DNA from: Oleiagrimonas sp963817755
GTDB taxonomy: Bacteria > Pseudomonadota > Gammaproteobacteria > Xanthomonadales > Rhodanobacteraceae
Assembly (NCBI GenBank): GCA_963817755.1
Contig: CAWFPB010000001.1
Coordinates: 558,001-622,000 of the forward strand
Direction: 5' to 3'
DNA length: 64,000 nt
Shown here: piece after piece, positions 44,278-52,705 of the stretch
Layout: every line of letters begins with the position of its first letter
Numbering within the stretch: the first letter of the stretch is position 1
Notes under the pieces: model-generated
The model's input: only the letters and a program-made list of their open reading frames with translations
Database searches by the model: none
What the model was told of the DNA's origin: nothing
Made by a program: the position numbers and the translations under genes

Positions 44278-44912
44278 TGAAGCCGGTCGCGATCTTCGGC
44301 GGGACTTTCGATCCCGTGCACCTGGGACACCTGCGCGCGGCCTGGGAGGTCGCCGAGCAGCTCGATGCCGAGGTGCGCATGATGCCGGCGCACGTGCCGC
44401 CGCACCGACCGCCGACACAGGCCAGCGCCGCGCAGCGCGTGGCCCTGCTGCGCGCGGCGTTGGAAGGTCAGGACCGTCTGCGCCTGGATACCCGCGAGCT
44501 GGACCGGGAGGGGCCGTCCTACAGCGTCGACACCCTGGCCGACCTGCGCCGCGAGCTGGGGCCCGAGCAACCGCTGGTCATGCTGGTGGGGGCAGACGCT
44601 TTCGCCGGGCTGGACCGCTGGGACCGCTGGCAACAGCTCTTCGAACGGGCGCACATCGGCGTGATGACGCGCCCTGGGGTGGAAACGGCGATGAGTCCGG
44701 TGCTGCAGTCGCAGGTTGGTCCCCGGCTGGTCGAGGATTCCGCGGACCTGCACGGTGCCCCCTGCGGTCGGGTCGTGCGGCTTCCGGTCACCGCGCTGGA
44801 GATCTCCGCCAGCGCCATCCGTACGCAATTGGCTGCAGGTCGTTCGCCGCGTTACCTGGTGCCCGGGGCGCTGTTGCGCGATCCGGAGCTGCTGGAGGTC
44901 TACCGGCGCTGA
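44274..44912 (+). CDS. nadD: Nicotinate-nucleotide adenylyltransferase
   Basis: 212 aa. Rossmann nucleotidyltransferase making deamido-NAD from NaMN and ATP. The HIGH-like element is GGTFDPVHLGHL (about 9-20). The late ISxTxxR-type motif is ISASAIRTQLAAG. The ATG 44274 overlaps the holA stop; the next codon is also ATG. Cytosolic, essential NAD synthesis. Confidence 0.95.
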   Translation: MMKPVAIFGGTFDPVHLGHLRAAWEVAEQLDAEVRMMPAHVPPHRPPTQASAAQRVALLRAALEGQDRLRLDTRELDREGPSYSVDTLADLRRELGPEQPLVMLVGADAFAGLDRWDRWQQLFERAHIGVMTRPGVETAMSPVLQSQVGPRLVEDSADLHGAPCGRVVRLPVTALEISASAIRTQLAAGRSPRYLVPGALLRDPELLEVYRR

Positions 44913-44936
44913 CATCCCGTTTTTTTTCGGGGGCGT

Positions 44937-44942
44937 TATACT
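44937..44942 (+). promoter_or_regulatory. rsfS: Candidate -10 box upstream of rsfS
   Basis: TATACT lies 46 bp before the rsfS start. No -35 hexamer at proper distance is seen. Just upstream is CCCG-T8-CGGG, a small inverted repeat with a T loop. Confidence 0.3.
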
Positions 44943-44987
44943 GCACGCGAACGCGCCGCCCGGCGCGTCCAACGAGGTGCATGCCAC

Positions 44988-45398
44988 TTGTCAGCAAGTC
45001 AATCATCCGCTCAAGCCGTTGTTTCCGCTCAACCTTCCGATGAAATGCTGCGCCAGCGCGTGCTCGCTGCGCTGGACGACCTCAAGGCCCGGGACGTCGT
45101 CGAGATCGACGTCCGCGGCAAGACGTCCATCGCCGATCGCCTGATCATTGCGTCCGGCACCTCCAGCCGGCACGTGAAATCCATCGCCGACGAAGTGGTC
45201 CGGTTCGCCAAGCAGGCGGGCGTGCTGCCGCTCGGCGTGGAAGGCCAGGACGAGGCCGAATGGGTCCTGGTCGACCTGGGCGATATCATCGTGCACGTGA
45301 TGCTGCCGCGCATCCGCGAGTTCTACGGGCTGGAACGCCTGTGGACCGTTGGCGATGCCGAGCCGGATACGCCGGCGGACGCCGAAGGCGACGACTGA
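44988..45398 (+). CDS. rsfS: Ribosomal silencing factor RsfS
   Basis: 136 aa. Binds uL14 of the large subunit and blocks subunit joining in starvation. Conserved DVVEIDVRGKTSIADRLIIASGTSSRH and VEGQDEAEWVLVDLGDIIVHVM are present, each as a full family signature. TTG at 44988 is the apparent start (GAGG 10 bp upstream). An ATG 19 codons later (45045) is an alternative that would keep the whole domain. Confidence 0.92.
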   Translation: MSASQSSAQAVVSAQPSDEMLRQRVLAALDDLKARDVVEIDVRGKTSIADRLIIASGTSSRHVKSIADEVVRFAKQAGVLPLGVEGQDEAEWVLVDLGDIIVHVMLPRIREFYGLERLWTVGDAEPDTPADAEGDD

Positions 45399-45508
45399 GC
45401 CGGCCGCCCGGCACGCCGCGCCGCACGGCCCCATGTGAACGCCGCATGGCCGCGGTGTGGGCGGGTGCGCCGTGCGCTGCCACCGGCCCCCACCGCAAGA
45501 GCCCGCCC

Positions 45509-45979
45509 ATGCATACCCGCATCATCTCCGTCGGCGAACGCATGCCCGCCTGGGTGGCCGAAGGTTTCGCCGAATACGCCAAGCGCCTGTCGCGCGAATG
45601 GCCGCTGGAGCTGGTCGAGATCCGGCCCGGCGCACGCGGCAAGGGGCGCGATCCGCAGCGCGCGATCCACGACGAGGGACAGGCCATCCTCGCGGCGCTG
45701 CCGCGCGATGCGCACGTGGTGGCGCTGGACGGGCGCGGCAAGCCGTGGTCCAGCGAGCAACTGGCCGAACGACTGGCGGAATGGCGCATGGGCGGGCGCG
45801 ACCTGGCGTTCCTGGTCGGCGGTCCCGACGGCCACGCGCCGGAGGTGCTGTCGCGCGCCGACCAGCGCTGGTCGCTGGGCGCACTGACGCTGCCGCACAT
45901 GCTGGTGCGCCTGGTGCTGGCCGAGCAGCTGTACCGGGCGGCGATGATCGCCGCCGGGCATCCCTACCACCGCGGCTGA
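45509..45979 (+). CDS. rlmH: 23S rRNA pseudouridine-1915 N3-methyltransferase RlmH
   Basis: 156 aa, the same size as E. coli RlmH. SPOUT fold; the SAM-binding knot carries FLVGGPDGHAPEV and a C-terminal LTLPHMLVRLVLAEQLYRA. It methylates the pseudouridine at 1915 in helix 69. The last residues HPYHRG are the usual end. In series with rsfS, as in many genomes. Confidence 0.96.
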   Translation: MHTRIISVGERMPAWVAEGFAEYAKRLSREWPLELVEIRPGARGKGRDPQRAIHDEGQAILAALPRDAHVVALDGRGKPWSSEQLAERLAEWRMGGRDLAFLVGGPDGHAPEVLSRADQRWSLGALTLPHMLVRLVLAEQLYRAAMIAAGHPYHRG

Positions 45980-45990
45980 CAGACGCTGTC

Positions 45991-46251
45991 TCAGGCATCG
46001 CCTTGCGGCTTGCGCCAGCGCTTGAACAGGAGCACCCACATGCCGGCGCTGGTCAAAAGCTCCACGGCCAGGGTGAGTGTCAGGCCGATCATGTAGCCGA
46101 TCCGGAAGCTCTCCGGCGAAGCCATCTGTCCGGCCATCTGGTGCATGCGGACGACGGCATCGCCATCGAGCACGTGCAGCAGGCTTTTCATGCTCGCGAT
46201 CGTCAGCATGGCGGCGCCGATGCCGAGTATGGTCTTTTCGGGGATGCGCAT
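45991..46251 (-). CDS. Two-helix membrane protein of unknown function
   Basis: 86 aa on the strand opposite to its neighbours. Helices at about 8-25 and 45-75; the tail is basic (KRWRKPQGDA). AGGA stands six bases before the ATG. A DUF-type protein that interrupts the rlmH-maf order; no function known. Confidence 0.7.
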   Translation of the reverse strand: MRIPEKTILGIGAAMLTIASMKSLLHVLDGDAVVRMHQMAGQMASPESFRIGYMIGLTLTLAVELLTSAGMWVLLFKRWRKPQGDA

Positions 46252-46297
46252 GACGTTCCTTGTGAGTGATCCTCGGCTGGAGGCTAGCACAGCCCGG

Positions 46298-46326
46298 TTG
46301 GCCTCTTGCGGCCCCGTCGCTATGCT
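46298..46326 (+). promoter_or_regulatory. maf: Promoter of maf, predicted to give a leaderless mRNA
   Basis: TTGGCC at 46298-46303, a 17-bp spacer, TATGCT at 46321-46326. The maf ATG begins at 46333, six bases after the -10 box, just where transcription should start. No ribosome site is present between. Confidence 0.45.
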
Positions 46327-46332
46327 GGCGCG

Positions 46333-46914
46333 ATGCTGTACCTGGCTTCCAAATCCCCCCGCCGCCGCCAGCTGCTGGAGCAGATCGGCGTGACCTTCCA
46401 GCCGCTGGACGTGGACGTGCCCGAGCATCCCGCGCCGGGCGAGAAGCCCGAGGACTATGTCCTGCGCGTGGCCTGCGACAAGGCCCGGGCGGGGTTTGCG
46501 CGCGTCATGGCGCAGGCCGATGCGGTACTGGGCGCCGACACCGAGGTGGTGCTGGACGACGAGGTCTTCGGCAAGCCCGTCGATGCCGCCGGCGCCACCG
46601 CCATGCTCGAGCGCCTCTCGGGACGCACCCACCGCGTGGTGTCGTGCGTGTGCCTGGTCGACGCTCGCGGCGAGCATGCCCGCACCCGCGTGTCCGAGGT
46701 GCGCTTCGCGCCGCTGGATGCCGACACGATCGCCACCTATGTGGCCACCGGCGAATCGTTCGGCAAAGCCGGCGGCTATGCCATCCAGGGGCGTGCCGCA
46801 GCCTTCGTCGAGCACCTGTCGGGCAGCTATTCTGCGGTCATGGGGCTGCCGCTGTTCGAAACGGCGGCGCTGCTCGGACAGGCCTTCGACGCCCCTTCGC
46901 TTGCGGGCCGGTGA
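46333..46914 (+). CDS. maf: Maf nucleoside-triphosphate pyrophosphatase (YhdE type)
   Basis: 193 aa. Hydrolyses dTTP/UTP and modified forms, a house-cleaning role. The N-terminal SKSPRRRQLLEQIG and VLGADTEVV are family signatures, with the GKAGGYAIQG segment. The neighbour rng supports the YhdE branch. Start at ATG 46333 (LYLASKSPRR); an in-frame upstream ATG overlaps the promoter and is rejected. Confidence 0.93.
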   Translation: MLYLASKSPRRRQLLEQIGVTFQPLDVDVPEHPAPGEKPEDYVLRVACDKARAGFARVMAQADAVLGADTEVVLDDEVFGKPVDAAGATAMLERLSGRTHRVVSCVCLVDARGEHARTRVSEVRFAPLDADTIATYVATGESFGKAGGYAIQGRAAAFVEHLSGSYSAVMGLPLFETAALLGQAFDAPSLAGR

Positions 46915-47007
46915 AGCCGGGTCCGGATGCCAGGCTGGCGGATGACCCGCTCGAAGCCCGAATCCTCGCCGATTGCAGCATTTCGGCTTTGTTCAAGGTC
47001 ACATGCA

Positions 47008-47037
47008 TCGACACTGGCAGTATGCAGAGGATATAAG
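47008..47037 (+). promoter_or_regulatory. rng: Candidate sigma70 promoter of rng
   Basis: TCGACA at 47008-47013 (one mismatch from the -35 consensus), 18-bp spacer, TATAAG at 47032-47037. Leader of about 60 nt to the GTG. Confidence 0.4.
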
Positions 47038-47102
47038 TTCGTGTTGAATGCATCGGGTGCGCCTGCGGTGCGCCCATTCCGCCTCGACGAGGATCCCATC
47101 GG

Positions 47103-48596
47103 GTGAGTGAAGAAATCCTGATCAACGTCACCCCCCGTGAGACGCGGGTGGCGGTGGTCGAGAACGGCATGCTGCAGGAGGTCTACCTCGAGCGCGCCTC
47201 GCGACGTGGCTATGTCGGCAACGTATACAAGGGCCGCGTGCAGCGGGTGATGCCCGGCATGCAGGCGGCGTTCGTGGACATCGGCCTGGAACGGGCCGCG
47301 TTCCTGCACGCCTCCGATATCGTGCGACCGGCACTGGCCAGCAGCGGCGAGGGTGGCCACGTCGAGTCCGCATCGCCCGGAAACGGCGGCACGCCGCCGA
47401 TCTCCAGCCTGGTGCACGAGGGCCAGGAAATCGTGGTCCAGGTGATCCGCGATCCGATCAGCAGCAAGGGTGCGCGGCTGTCGGCCAATCTCTCGATTCC
47501 GTCGCGATACCTGGTGCTGCTTCCGTACGCGCGCACCCTGGGGGTGTCGGTGCGCATCGAGGACGAGGCCGAGCGCCAGCGCCTGAAGGATCACCTGGCC
47601 GGCCTGATCGGCGAGGATCCACTGGGCTACATCGTGCGCACCAATGCCGAGGGCCAGTCGGCCACCGCGCTGGCCTTCGACGTGACCTACCTGGGCAAGG
47701 TCTGGCGCGCGGTGCAGGAGAATATCGCCGGCACCGGCGTCGGCGAGCGCGTGTACGAGGAGCTTTCGCTGCCGCTGCGCGCGTTGCGCGACCTGCTGCA
47801 CGAGGGCATCGAGAAGGTGCGCGTGGATTCGCGCGAGACCTTCGACAAGGTGCGCCATTTCGTGCACAAGTTCATGCCCGAGCTGGACGAGCGCATCGAA
47901 CACTACGACGGCGAGCGGCCGATCTTCGACCTGTACGGCGCAGAGGACGAGATCCAGCGCGCCCTGCGCCGCGAGGTGCCGCTCAAGTCCGGCGGGCACC
48001 TGGTGGTCGACCAGACCGAGGCGATGACCACCATCGACGTCAATACCGGGGCCTACCTCGGATCGCGCAATCTCGAGGAGACGGTGTTCCGCACCAACCT
48101 GGAGGCGGCCCAGGCCGCGGCGCGCCAGCTGCGCCTGCGCAACCTCGGCGGCATCCTCATCATCGACTTCATCGACATGGTCGACGAGGAACACCGGCGC
48201 CAGGTGCTGCGCACGCTGGAGAAGGCCCTGGCGCGCGACCACGCCAAGACCACCGTCTACCCGATGTCGGCGCTGGGCCTGGTGGAGATGACCCGCAAGC
48301 GCACCACCAAGAGCCTGGAGTACCAGCTGTGCGAGCCGTGCCCGGCCTGCGGTGGCCGCGGCACGCTCAAGACCGCCGAGACCGTGACCTACGAGATCTT
48401 CCGCGAAATCACCCGCGCCGTGCGCCAGTTCGAGGCCGAGAAGCTCATGGTGCTGGCCAGCCCGCTGGTGGTCGAACGCATTCTCGAGGAGGACTCCGTG
48501 GGCGTGGCCGAGCTGGAGGAATTCATCGGCAAGACCATCAGCTTCCAGGCCGAGGAAAACTACGCGCAGGAGCGTTTCGATGTGGTGCTGCTGTAA
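47103..48596 (+). CDS. rng: Ribonuclease G
   Basis: 497 aa; a 5'-end-sensing endonuclease that matures 16S rRNA 5' ends. Starts EEILINVTPRETRVAVVE. An S1 domain (about 38-130) contains GNVYKGRVQRVMPGMQAAFVDIG, interrupted by a short Gly/Ser insertion near residues 80-100. The DNase-I-like catalytic core has DVNTG and DFIDM metal sites. A zinc-link-like CEPCPACGGRG follows. GTG start at 47103 after GAGGAT. No long C-terminal scaffold, so not RNase E. Confidence 0.95.
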   Translation: MSEEILINVTPRETRVAVVENGMLQEVYLERASRRGYVGNVYKGRVQRVMPGMQAAFVDIGLERAAFLHASDIVRPALASSGEGGHVESASPGNGGTPPISSLVHEGQEIVVQVIRDPISSKGARLSANLSIPSRYLVLLPYARTLGVSVRIEDEAERQRLKDHLAGLIGEDPLGYIVRTNAEGQSATALAFDVTYLGKVWRAVQENIAGTGVGERVYEELSLPLRALRDLLHEGIEKVRVDSRETFDKVRHFVHKFMPELDERIEHYDGERPIFDLYGAEDEIQRALRREVPLKSGGHLVVDQTEAMTTIDVNTGAYLGSRNLEETVFRTNLEAAQAAARQLRLRNLGGILIIDFIDMVDEEHRRQVLRTLEKALARDHAKTTVYPMSALGLVEMTRKRTTKSLEYQLCEPCPACGGRGTLKTAETVTYEIFREITRAVRQFEAEKLMVLASPLVVERILEEDSVGVAELEEFIGKTISFQAEENYAQERFDVVLL

Positions 48597-48644
48597 CGCG
48601 CCGCTGCATGGACGTACGGCCTCGATCGGGCAGGCGTTCGCACC

Positions 48645-51600
48645 GTGAGCCGGACCTGGCGACAACGCGGGCGCCGGCTGCGGTTCCTGCTCGGTGGCCT
48701 GGTCGCGGCCGGTCTGATCGGCCTGGCCGTGCTGATCGGCCTGGTGCAGTTGCTGCTGCCGCTGGCGGCGCACTATCCGGACCGCATCGCCAGGCTGCTG
48801 AGCGATCGACTGCAGCAGCCGGTGCACTTTGCCTCGGTGGATGGCCACTGGCAGGCCTCGGGACCGTTGCTGGTCCTGCACGAGGTGCGCATCGGCGGAC
48901 AGCACGGCGCGACGCCGCTGCAGTTTCCGGTGGCGGACGTGAAGCTCGACTTCGGCGCCCTGCTGATTCCACGACGGCGCCTGGTGAACCTGCGCCTGGT
49001 GGACCTGCACCTGGACCTTGAGCGCGCGGCCGACGGCACCTGGAGCGTGGGCGGAATCGGTGCAGCAGGCGGCAAGACCAGCCAGCGTCTGGATCCGGCC
49101 CAGCTGCCCGGCAGCCTGCGGCTGGATCGCTTGCGCATGGACATCCACGATGTGCACAGTGGCCGCGACTGGAAGCTGTGGAGCGATCACCTGCGCGTCA
49201 GCAATGACGGCACCGTGGTGCAATTCGCGGGCGACCTGCGCCGTCCCGACACCACGCACGGCCTGGGCGTGGTCGGTCGCGTGGACATGGGCGACGACAG
49301 CGGCACGGTCTACATCGACGGCCACGGTATCGACCTGGGACGCCTGATGGCGGGTCTGGATTTCGGCGGACACGGCATCGATGCCGGGCGCGGCGACCTG
49401 CAGGCCTGGCTGCAGTGGCAGCACGCCCGCGTGGTGGCGCAGACGGCAAGGGTCGACCTGACCGGACTGGCCCTTCACGACCCCGCCGGCAAGGCCCGCA
49501 TCCCACGGCTGAAGGGCCTGTTCGGATTCCGTCGCGATGCCCATGGCTGGCATGTCCGATTTGCCGCCGACGGCGGTGCCGCCGTCCGCATGCAGATTCA
49601 GGGGGCGGGCGATGATCGCGCATGGTGGATGCGGTCCCGGCACCTGGACCTGGGCACACTGGCGCCGCTGGCGGCGCAGATTCCGGGCATGCCCTCCGGA
49701 CTCGACCGGTGGCTGCTGGGCGCGGCCCCCCGGGGACAGGTGGATCAGGCAGCCCTGCGCTGGTCGGCCAGGCACGGTCTGGAGTACGTCGACATCGGAT
49801 TTCGCCACCTGCAGCTGGCCGCGGACGGGGCCAGACCAGGCATCGGACCGCTCGACGGCCGCCTGTTCGGCGATCACGAGGCGTTGATGCTGTCGTTGCC
49901 TGCGCAATCCACCGTGCTGCGCATTCCGCATACCTTCCGCAAGCCGATCCAGTTCAAGCAGCTGGACGGCGACATTGTCGCCTGGCACCAGGGGACGGCA
50001 TGGCACATCGGAACCGCGCGTCTGGCCTTCGGCGGTACCGGGTTCTCCGGGCAGGCGCGCGGCGAGGTCCGCGTGCCGGACGCCGGCGGCAAGCCGTTCA
50101 TGGACCTGTTCGTGGCGTTGGGCAAGACCACCGTGCAGGCAGCCAAGCAGTTCTGGCCGATCGATGCGATGTCGCCGCAGACCGTCGCTTGGCTGGACCG
50201 GTCGCTGGTGGACGGCTACCTGGCCCATGCCGAGGCGCTGCTGCGCGGAAACCTGGCCGACTGGCCGTTCAAGCAGCACCAGGGGCGTTTCGAGGCGCGC
50301 GGCGAGACCCGGGACCTGACACTCGCCTACAACCCGAACTGGCCTGCCGCCAAGGGCATCCATGCGATTGCCCGCTTCGTCGACGACGGCATGCTGGTGA
50401 CTGCCGATGCCGGCACCTCGAAAGGCATTCGCACCCGGTCGGCCGTGGCCGAGATTCCCACGTTCCACGACGCACAGCTGATCCTCAGCGTCGAGGGCGA
50501 CGGCAATGCCCAGGACATGCTCGATTTTGTCCGCAGCAGCCCCATTGCACGCAAGCAGGCTTCGGCGCTGGGTCGGCTTCGTCTCGGCGGTGGCGGCACG
50601 TTCGGTTTCAGCCTGATGCTGCCGCTCAGGAACGCCAGCCAGTTCTCCCTGGGCGGGACCGCCCGGATGAAGAACGTGGACGTGGACAACCCCGACTGGG
50701 GGCTGCACCTGGGCAAGCTCGGCGGCACGCTGCGCTTCGACGGCAAGGGACTGAGCGGCAAAGGTCTTGCCGTGCGCTTCAACGGCGTGCCCTCGACCCT
50801 GGATCTGGCACTCGGCGATGGCGCCACCGGGAAGAGCGACCATCCGGTCAGCGTGATGTTGCACGGGCACTACGACGTGCCCACCCTGGTCCGCGGACGC
50901 GATGCGCTGGCACCGCTGGCGAAGGTGGCGAGCGGGACGTCGGATTTCGACATCGGGTTCGATATCGATGATGCGCCGGGTACCCCGGTACGCCAGGTCC
51001 TCAGCCTGGATTCCTCGCTGCAGGGTATCGCGCTGGATCTTCCGGCACCGCTGGACAAGCCCGTGAATGATGCATTGCCGTTGCACATGGACCTGCGCTT
51101 GCCGGTCAGTGGCGGTGACCTGCGCGTTGCGCTGGGCGGCCTGGTGCGGGCCCGGGCGCGGCTGCCCGGAGACGACGGCACGCCGCTGGCCCTTTCGGTC
51201 ATGTTCGGGACCCGGTGGCCGAGCGCGTTGCCTGCCCGGGGCATCCGCATCGGCGGCAGCAGCGAACGCCTGGATGTATCCGGGTGGCTGCAGCGTGCGC
51301 TGGCGCAGAGCGAACAGCAGGGCGGCCACGGGCCGACGCTGGACGGCGTGGATGTGCGTGCCGCGAAGGCGCGGGTGTTCGGCGCGACTTTCGATGACAT
51401 GCACCTGCAGTTGAGTCCGCAGCCAGGCCAGATCCAGCTGCGCGTCGACAGCCCCCAGGCCAAGGGAAGCCTGATCCTGCCCACGCAGGATCTGCAAAAG
51501 CGCGGCGTGCTGGCGCGCCTGGATCGCCTGTACTGGCCCGACGAGGCCGCGGCCAAGGCCGAGGCGGAAATGGAGCGCAGGCAGGAGGCTCCGTCGAATG

Positions 51601-52622
51601 GCGCGGCTGCGTCATCCATCGACTATGCCGATACCGGTATCGATCCGGCGTCCCTGCCGCCGCTGCACATTTCCGTCGGTGACCTGCGCCTGGGCAAGGC
51701 CCGCCTGGGCCAGGCGCGTTTCGAGAGCTGGCCCACGGCCAAGGGCATGCACATCGACCAGTTGCGCACGCACACCAGCCACGTGCAGATCATGGGCAGC
51801 GGCGACTGGGACGGCTCGGCCCATGACAGCCACACCCGCATGAGCATCGATTTCGTCTCCGACGACCTGGGCAGCCTGCTCAAGGCGCTCGGCTTCGGCG
51901 GCCTGTTCGAGGGCGGACGCACCAGTGCCCACCTGCAGGCCCGCTGGCCGGGCGAACCGTCCTCGCTGGCCATGCAGCGCATGACCGGCTCGCTGCAGGT
52001 GGAGGTCAGCAAGGGCCGCATTCCGGATGTGCAGCCGGGCATGGGACGCCTGCTGGGGCTGATGGCGCTGACCGAACTACCGCGACGACTGTCGCTGGAT
52101 TTCGGCGACGTGTTCGGCAAGGGCCTGGGCTTCGATTCCATCAAGGGTCAGTTCCAGCTCGAAGATGGTATGGCGGTGACCCGCAACCTGAAGCTGAAGG
52201 GGTCGGCCGCCGAAATCACTATTACCGGCAAGACCAACCTGCGGGAGAAAACCTATGACCAGCAGATCCTGGTGGTGCCGCACGTGGGCAACAGCCTGCC
52301 CGTGGTCGGCGCGATCGCCGGCGGGCCGGTCGGTGCGGCCGCGGGTCTGGCCATCCAGGGACTGCTGGGCCGCGGCCTGAACAAGGCCGCCAGCGCGCGC
52401 TACAGCCTGACCGGGACCTGGGAGAAGCCGAAGATCACCTTGCTGGAGAAGACCACGGCGCGCTCCCGGCCGGCGGTTCCGGCGGCTGCCGGATCGGCAG
52501 CGGTGCCTGCACCGGCGGCCACGATCGTGCCTCCGGCCGTGCAACCCGCGTTGCCCTCCACCTCCCGGTCGCCCGCGGCTTCCGCCGCTCCGGCACCTGC
52601 GGGCTCGACGAGCGGCCCCTGA
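48645..52622 (+). CDS. yhdP: YhdP, AsmA-like envelope lipid-transport protein
   Basis: 1325 aa. A single N-terminal membrane helix (about 14-40) anchors a very long periplasmic beta-rich chain (DUF3971 plus AsmA_2 C-terminus), similar in size to E. coli YhdP (1266 aa). YhdP, with TamB and YdbH, moves phospholipids to the outer membrane. The C-terminus has a short LRAKT-like and glycine-rich hydrophobic stretch (AIAGGPVGAAAGLAIQGLLG) and then a Pro/Ala tail that looks unstructured. GTG start at 48645. Follows rng as in many genomes. Confidence 0.93.
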   Translation: MSRTWRQRGRRLRFLLGGLVAAGLIGLAVLIGLVQLLLPLAAHYPDRIARLLSDRLQQPVHFASVDGHWQASGPLLVLHEVRIGGQHGATPLQFPVADVKLDFGALLIPRRRLVNLRLVDLHLDLERAADGTWSVGGIGAAGGKTSQRLDPAQLPGSLRLDRLRMDIHDVHSGRDWKLWSDHLRVSNDGTVVQFAGDLRRPDTTHGLGVVGRVDMGDDSGTVYIDGHGIDLGRLMAGLDFGGHGIDAGRGDLQAWLQWQHARVVAQTARVDLTGLALHDPAGKARIPRLKGLFGFRRDAHGWHVRFAADGGAAVRMQIQGAGDDRAWWMRSRHLDLGTLAPLAAQIPGMPSGLDRWLLGAAPRGQVDQAALRWSARHGLEYVDIGFRHLQLAADGARPGIGPLDGRLFGDHEALMLSLPAQSTVLRIPHTFRKPIQFKQLDGDIVAWHQGTAWHIGTARLAFGGTGFSGQARGEVRVPDAGGKPFMDLFVALGKTTVQAAKQFWPIDAMSPQTVAWLDRSLVDGYLAHAEALLRGNLADWPFKQHQGRFEARGETRDLTLAYNPNWPAAKGIHAIARFVDDGMLVTADAGTSKGIRTRSAVAEIPTFHDAQLILSVEGDGNAQDMLDFVRSSPIARKQASALGRLRLGGGGTFGFSLMLPLRNASQFSLGGTARMKNVDVDNPDWGLHLGKLGGTLRFDGKGLSGKGLAVRFNGVPSTLDLALGDGATGKSDHPVSVMLHGHYDVPTLVRGRDALAPLAKVASGTSDFDIGFDIDDAPGTPVRQVLSLDSSLQGIALDLPAPLDKPVNDALPLHMDLRLPVSGGDLRVALGGLVRARARLPGDDGTPLALSVMFGTRWPSALPARGIRIGGSSERLDVSGWLQRALAQSEQQGGHGPTLDGVDVRAAKARVFGATFDDMHLQLSPQPGQIQLRVDSPQAKGSLILPTQDLQKRGVLARLDRLYWPDEAAAKAEAEMERRQEAPSNGAAASSIDYADTGIDPASLPPLHISVGDLRLGKARLGQARFESWPTAKGMHIDQLRTHTSHVQIMGSGDWDGSAHDSHTRMSIDFVSDDLGSLLKALGFGGLFEGGRTSAHLQARWPGEPSSLAMQRMTGSLQVEVSKGRIPDVQPGMGRLLGLMALTELPRRLSLDFGDVFGKGLGFDSIKGQFQLEDGMAVTRNLKLKGSAAEITITGKTNLREKTYDQQILVVPHVGNSLPVVGAIAGGPVGAAAGLAIQGLLGRGLNKAASARYSLTGTWEKPKITLLEKTTARSRPAVPAAAGSAAVPAPAATIVPPAVQPALPSTSRSPAASAAPAPAGSTSGP

Positions 52623-52705
52623 CCGCACGTGATTTCTGCGAGCCCCCACGCCCAGGCCCTACAATGGGCTTTCAAGGCGCCGCAAGCGCCCCCATCTTGT
52701 AGCTC

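Noticed and set aside
44910..44934. CCCG-T8-CGGG as terminator of nadD
   Set aside because: The T-run is in the loop rather than after the stem, and the stem is only 4 bp, so it does not fit a Rho-independent terminator.
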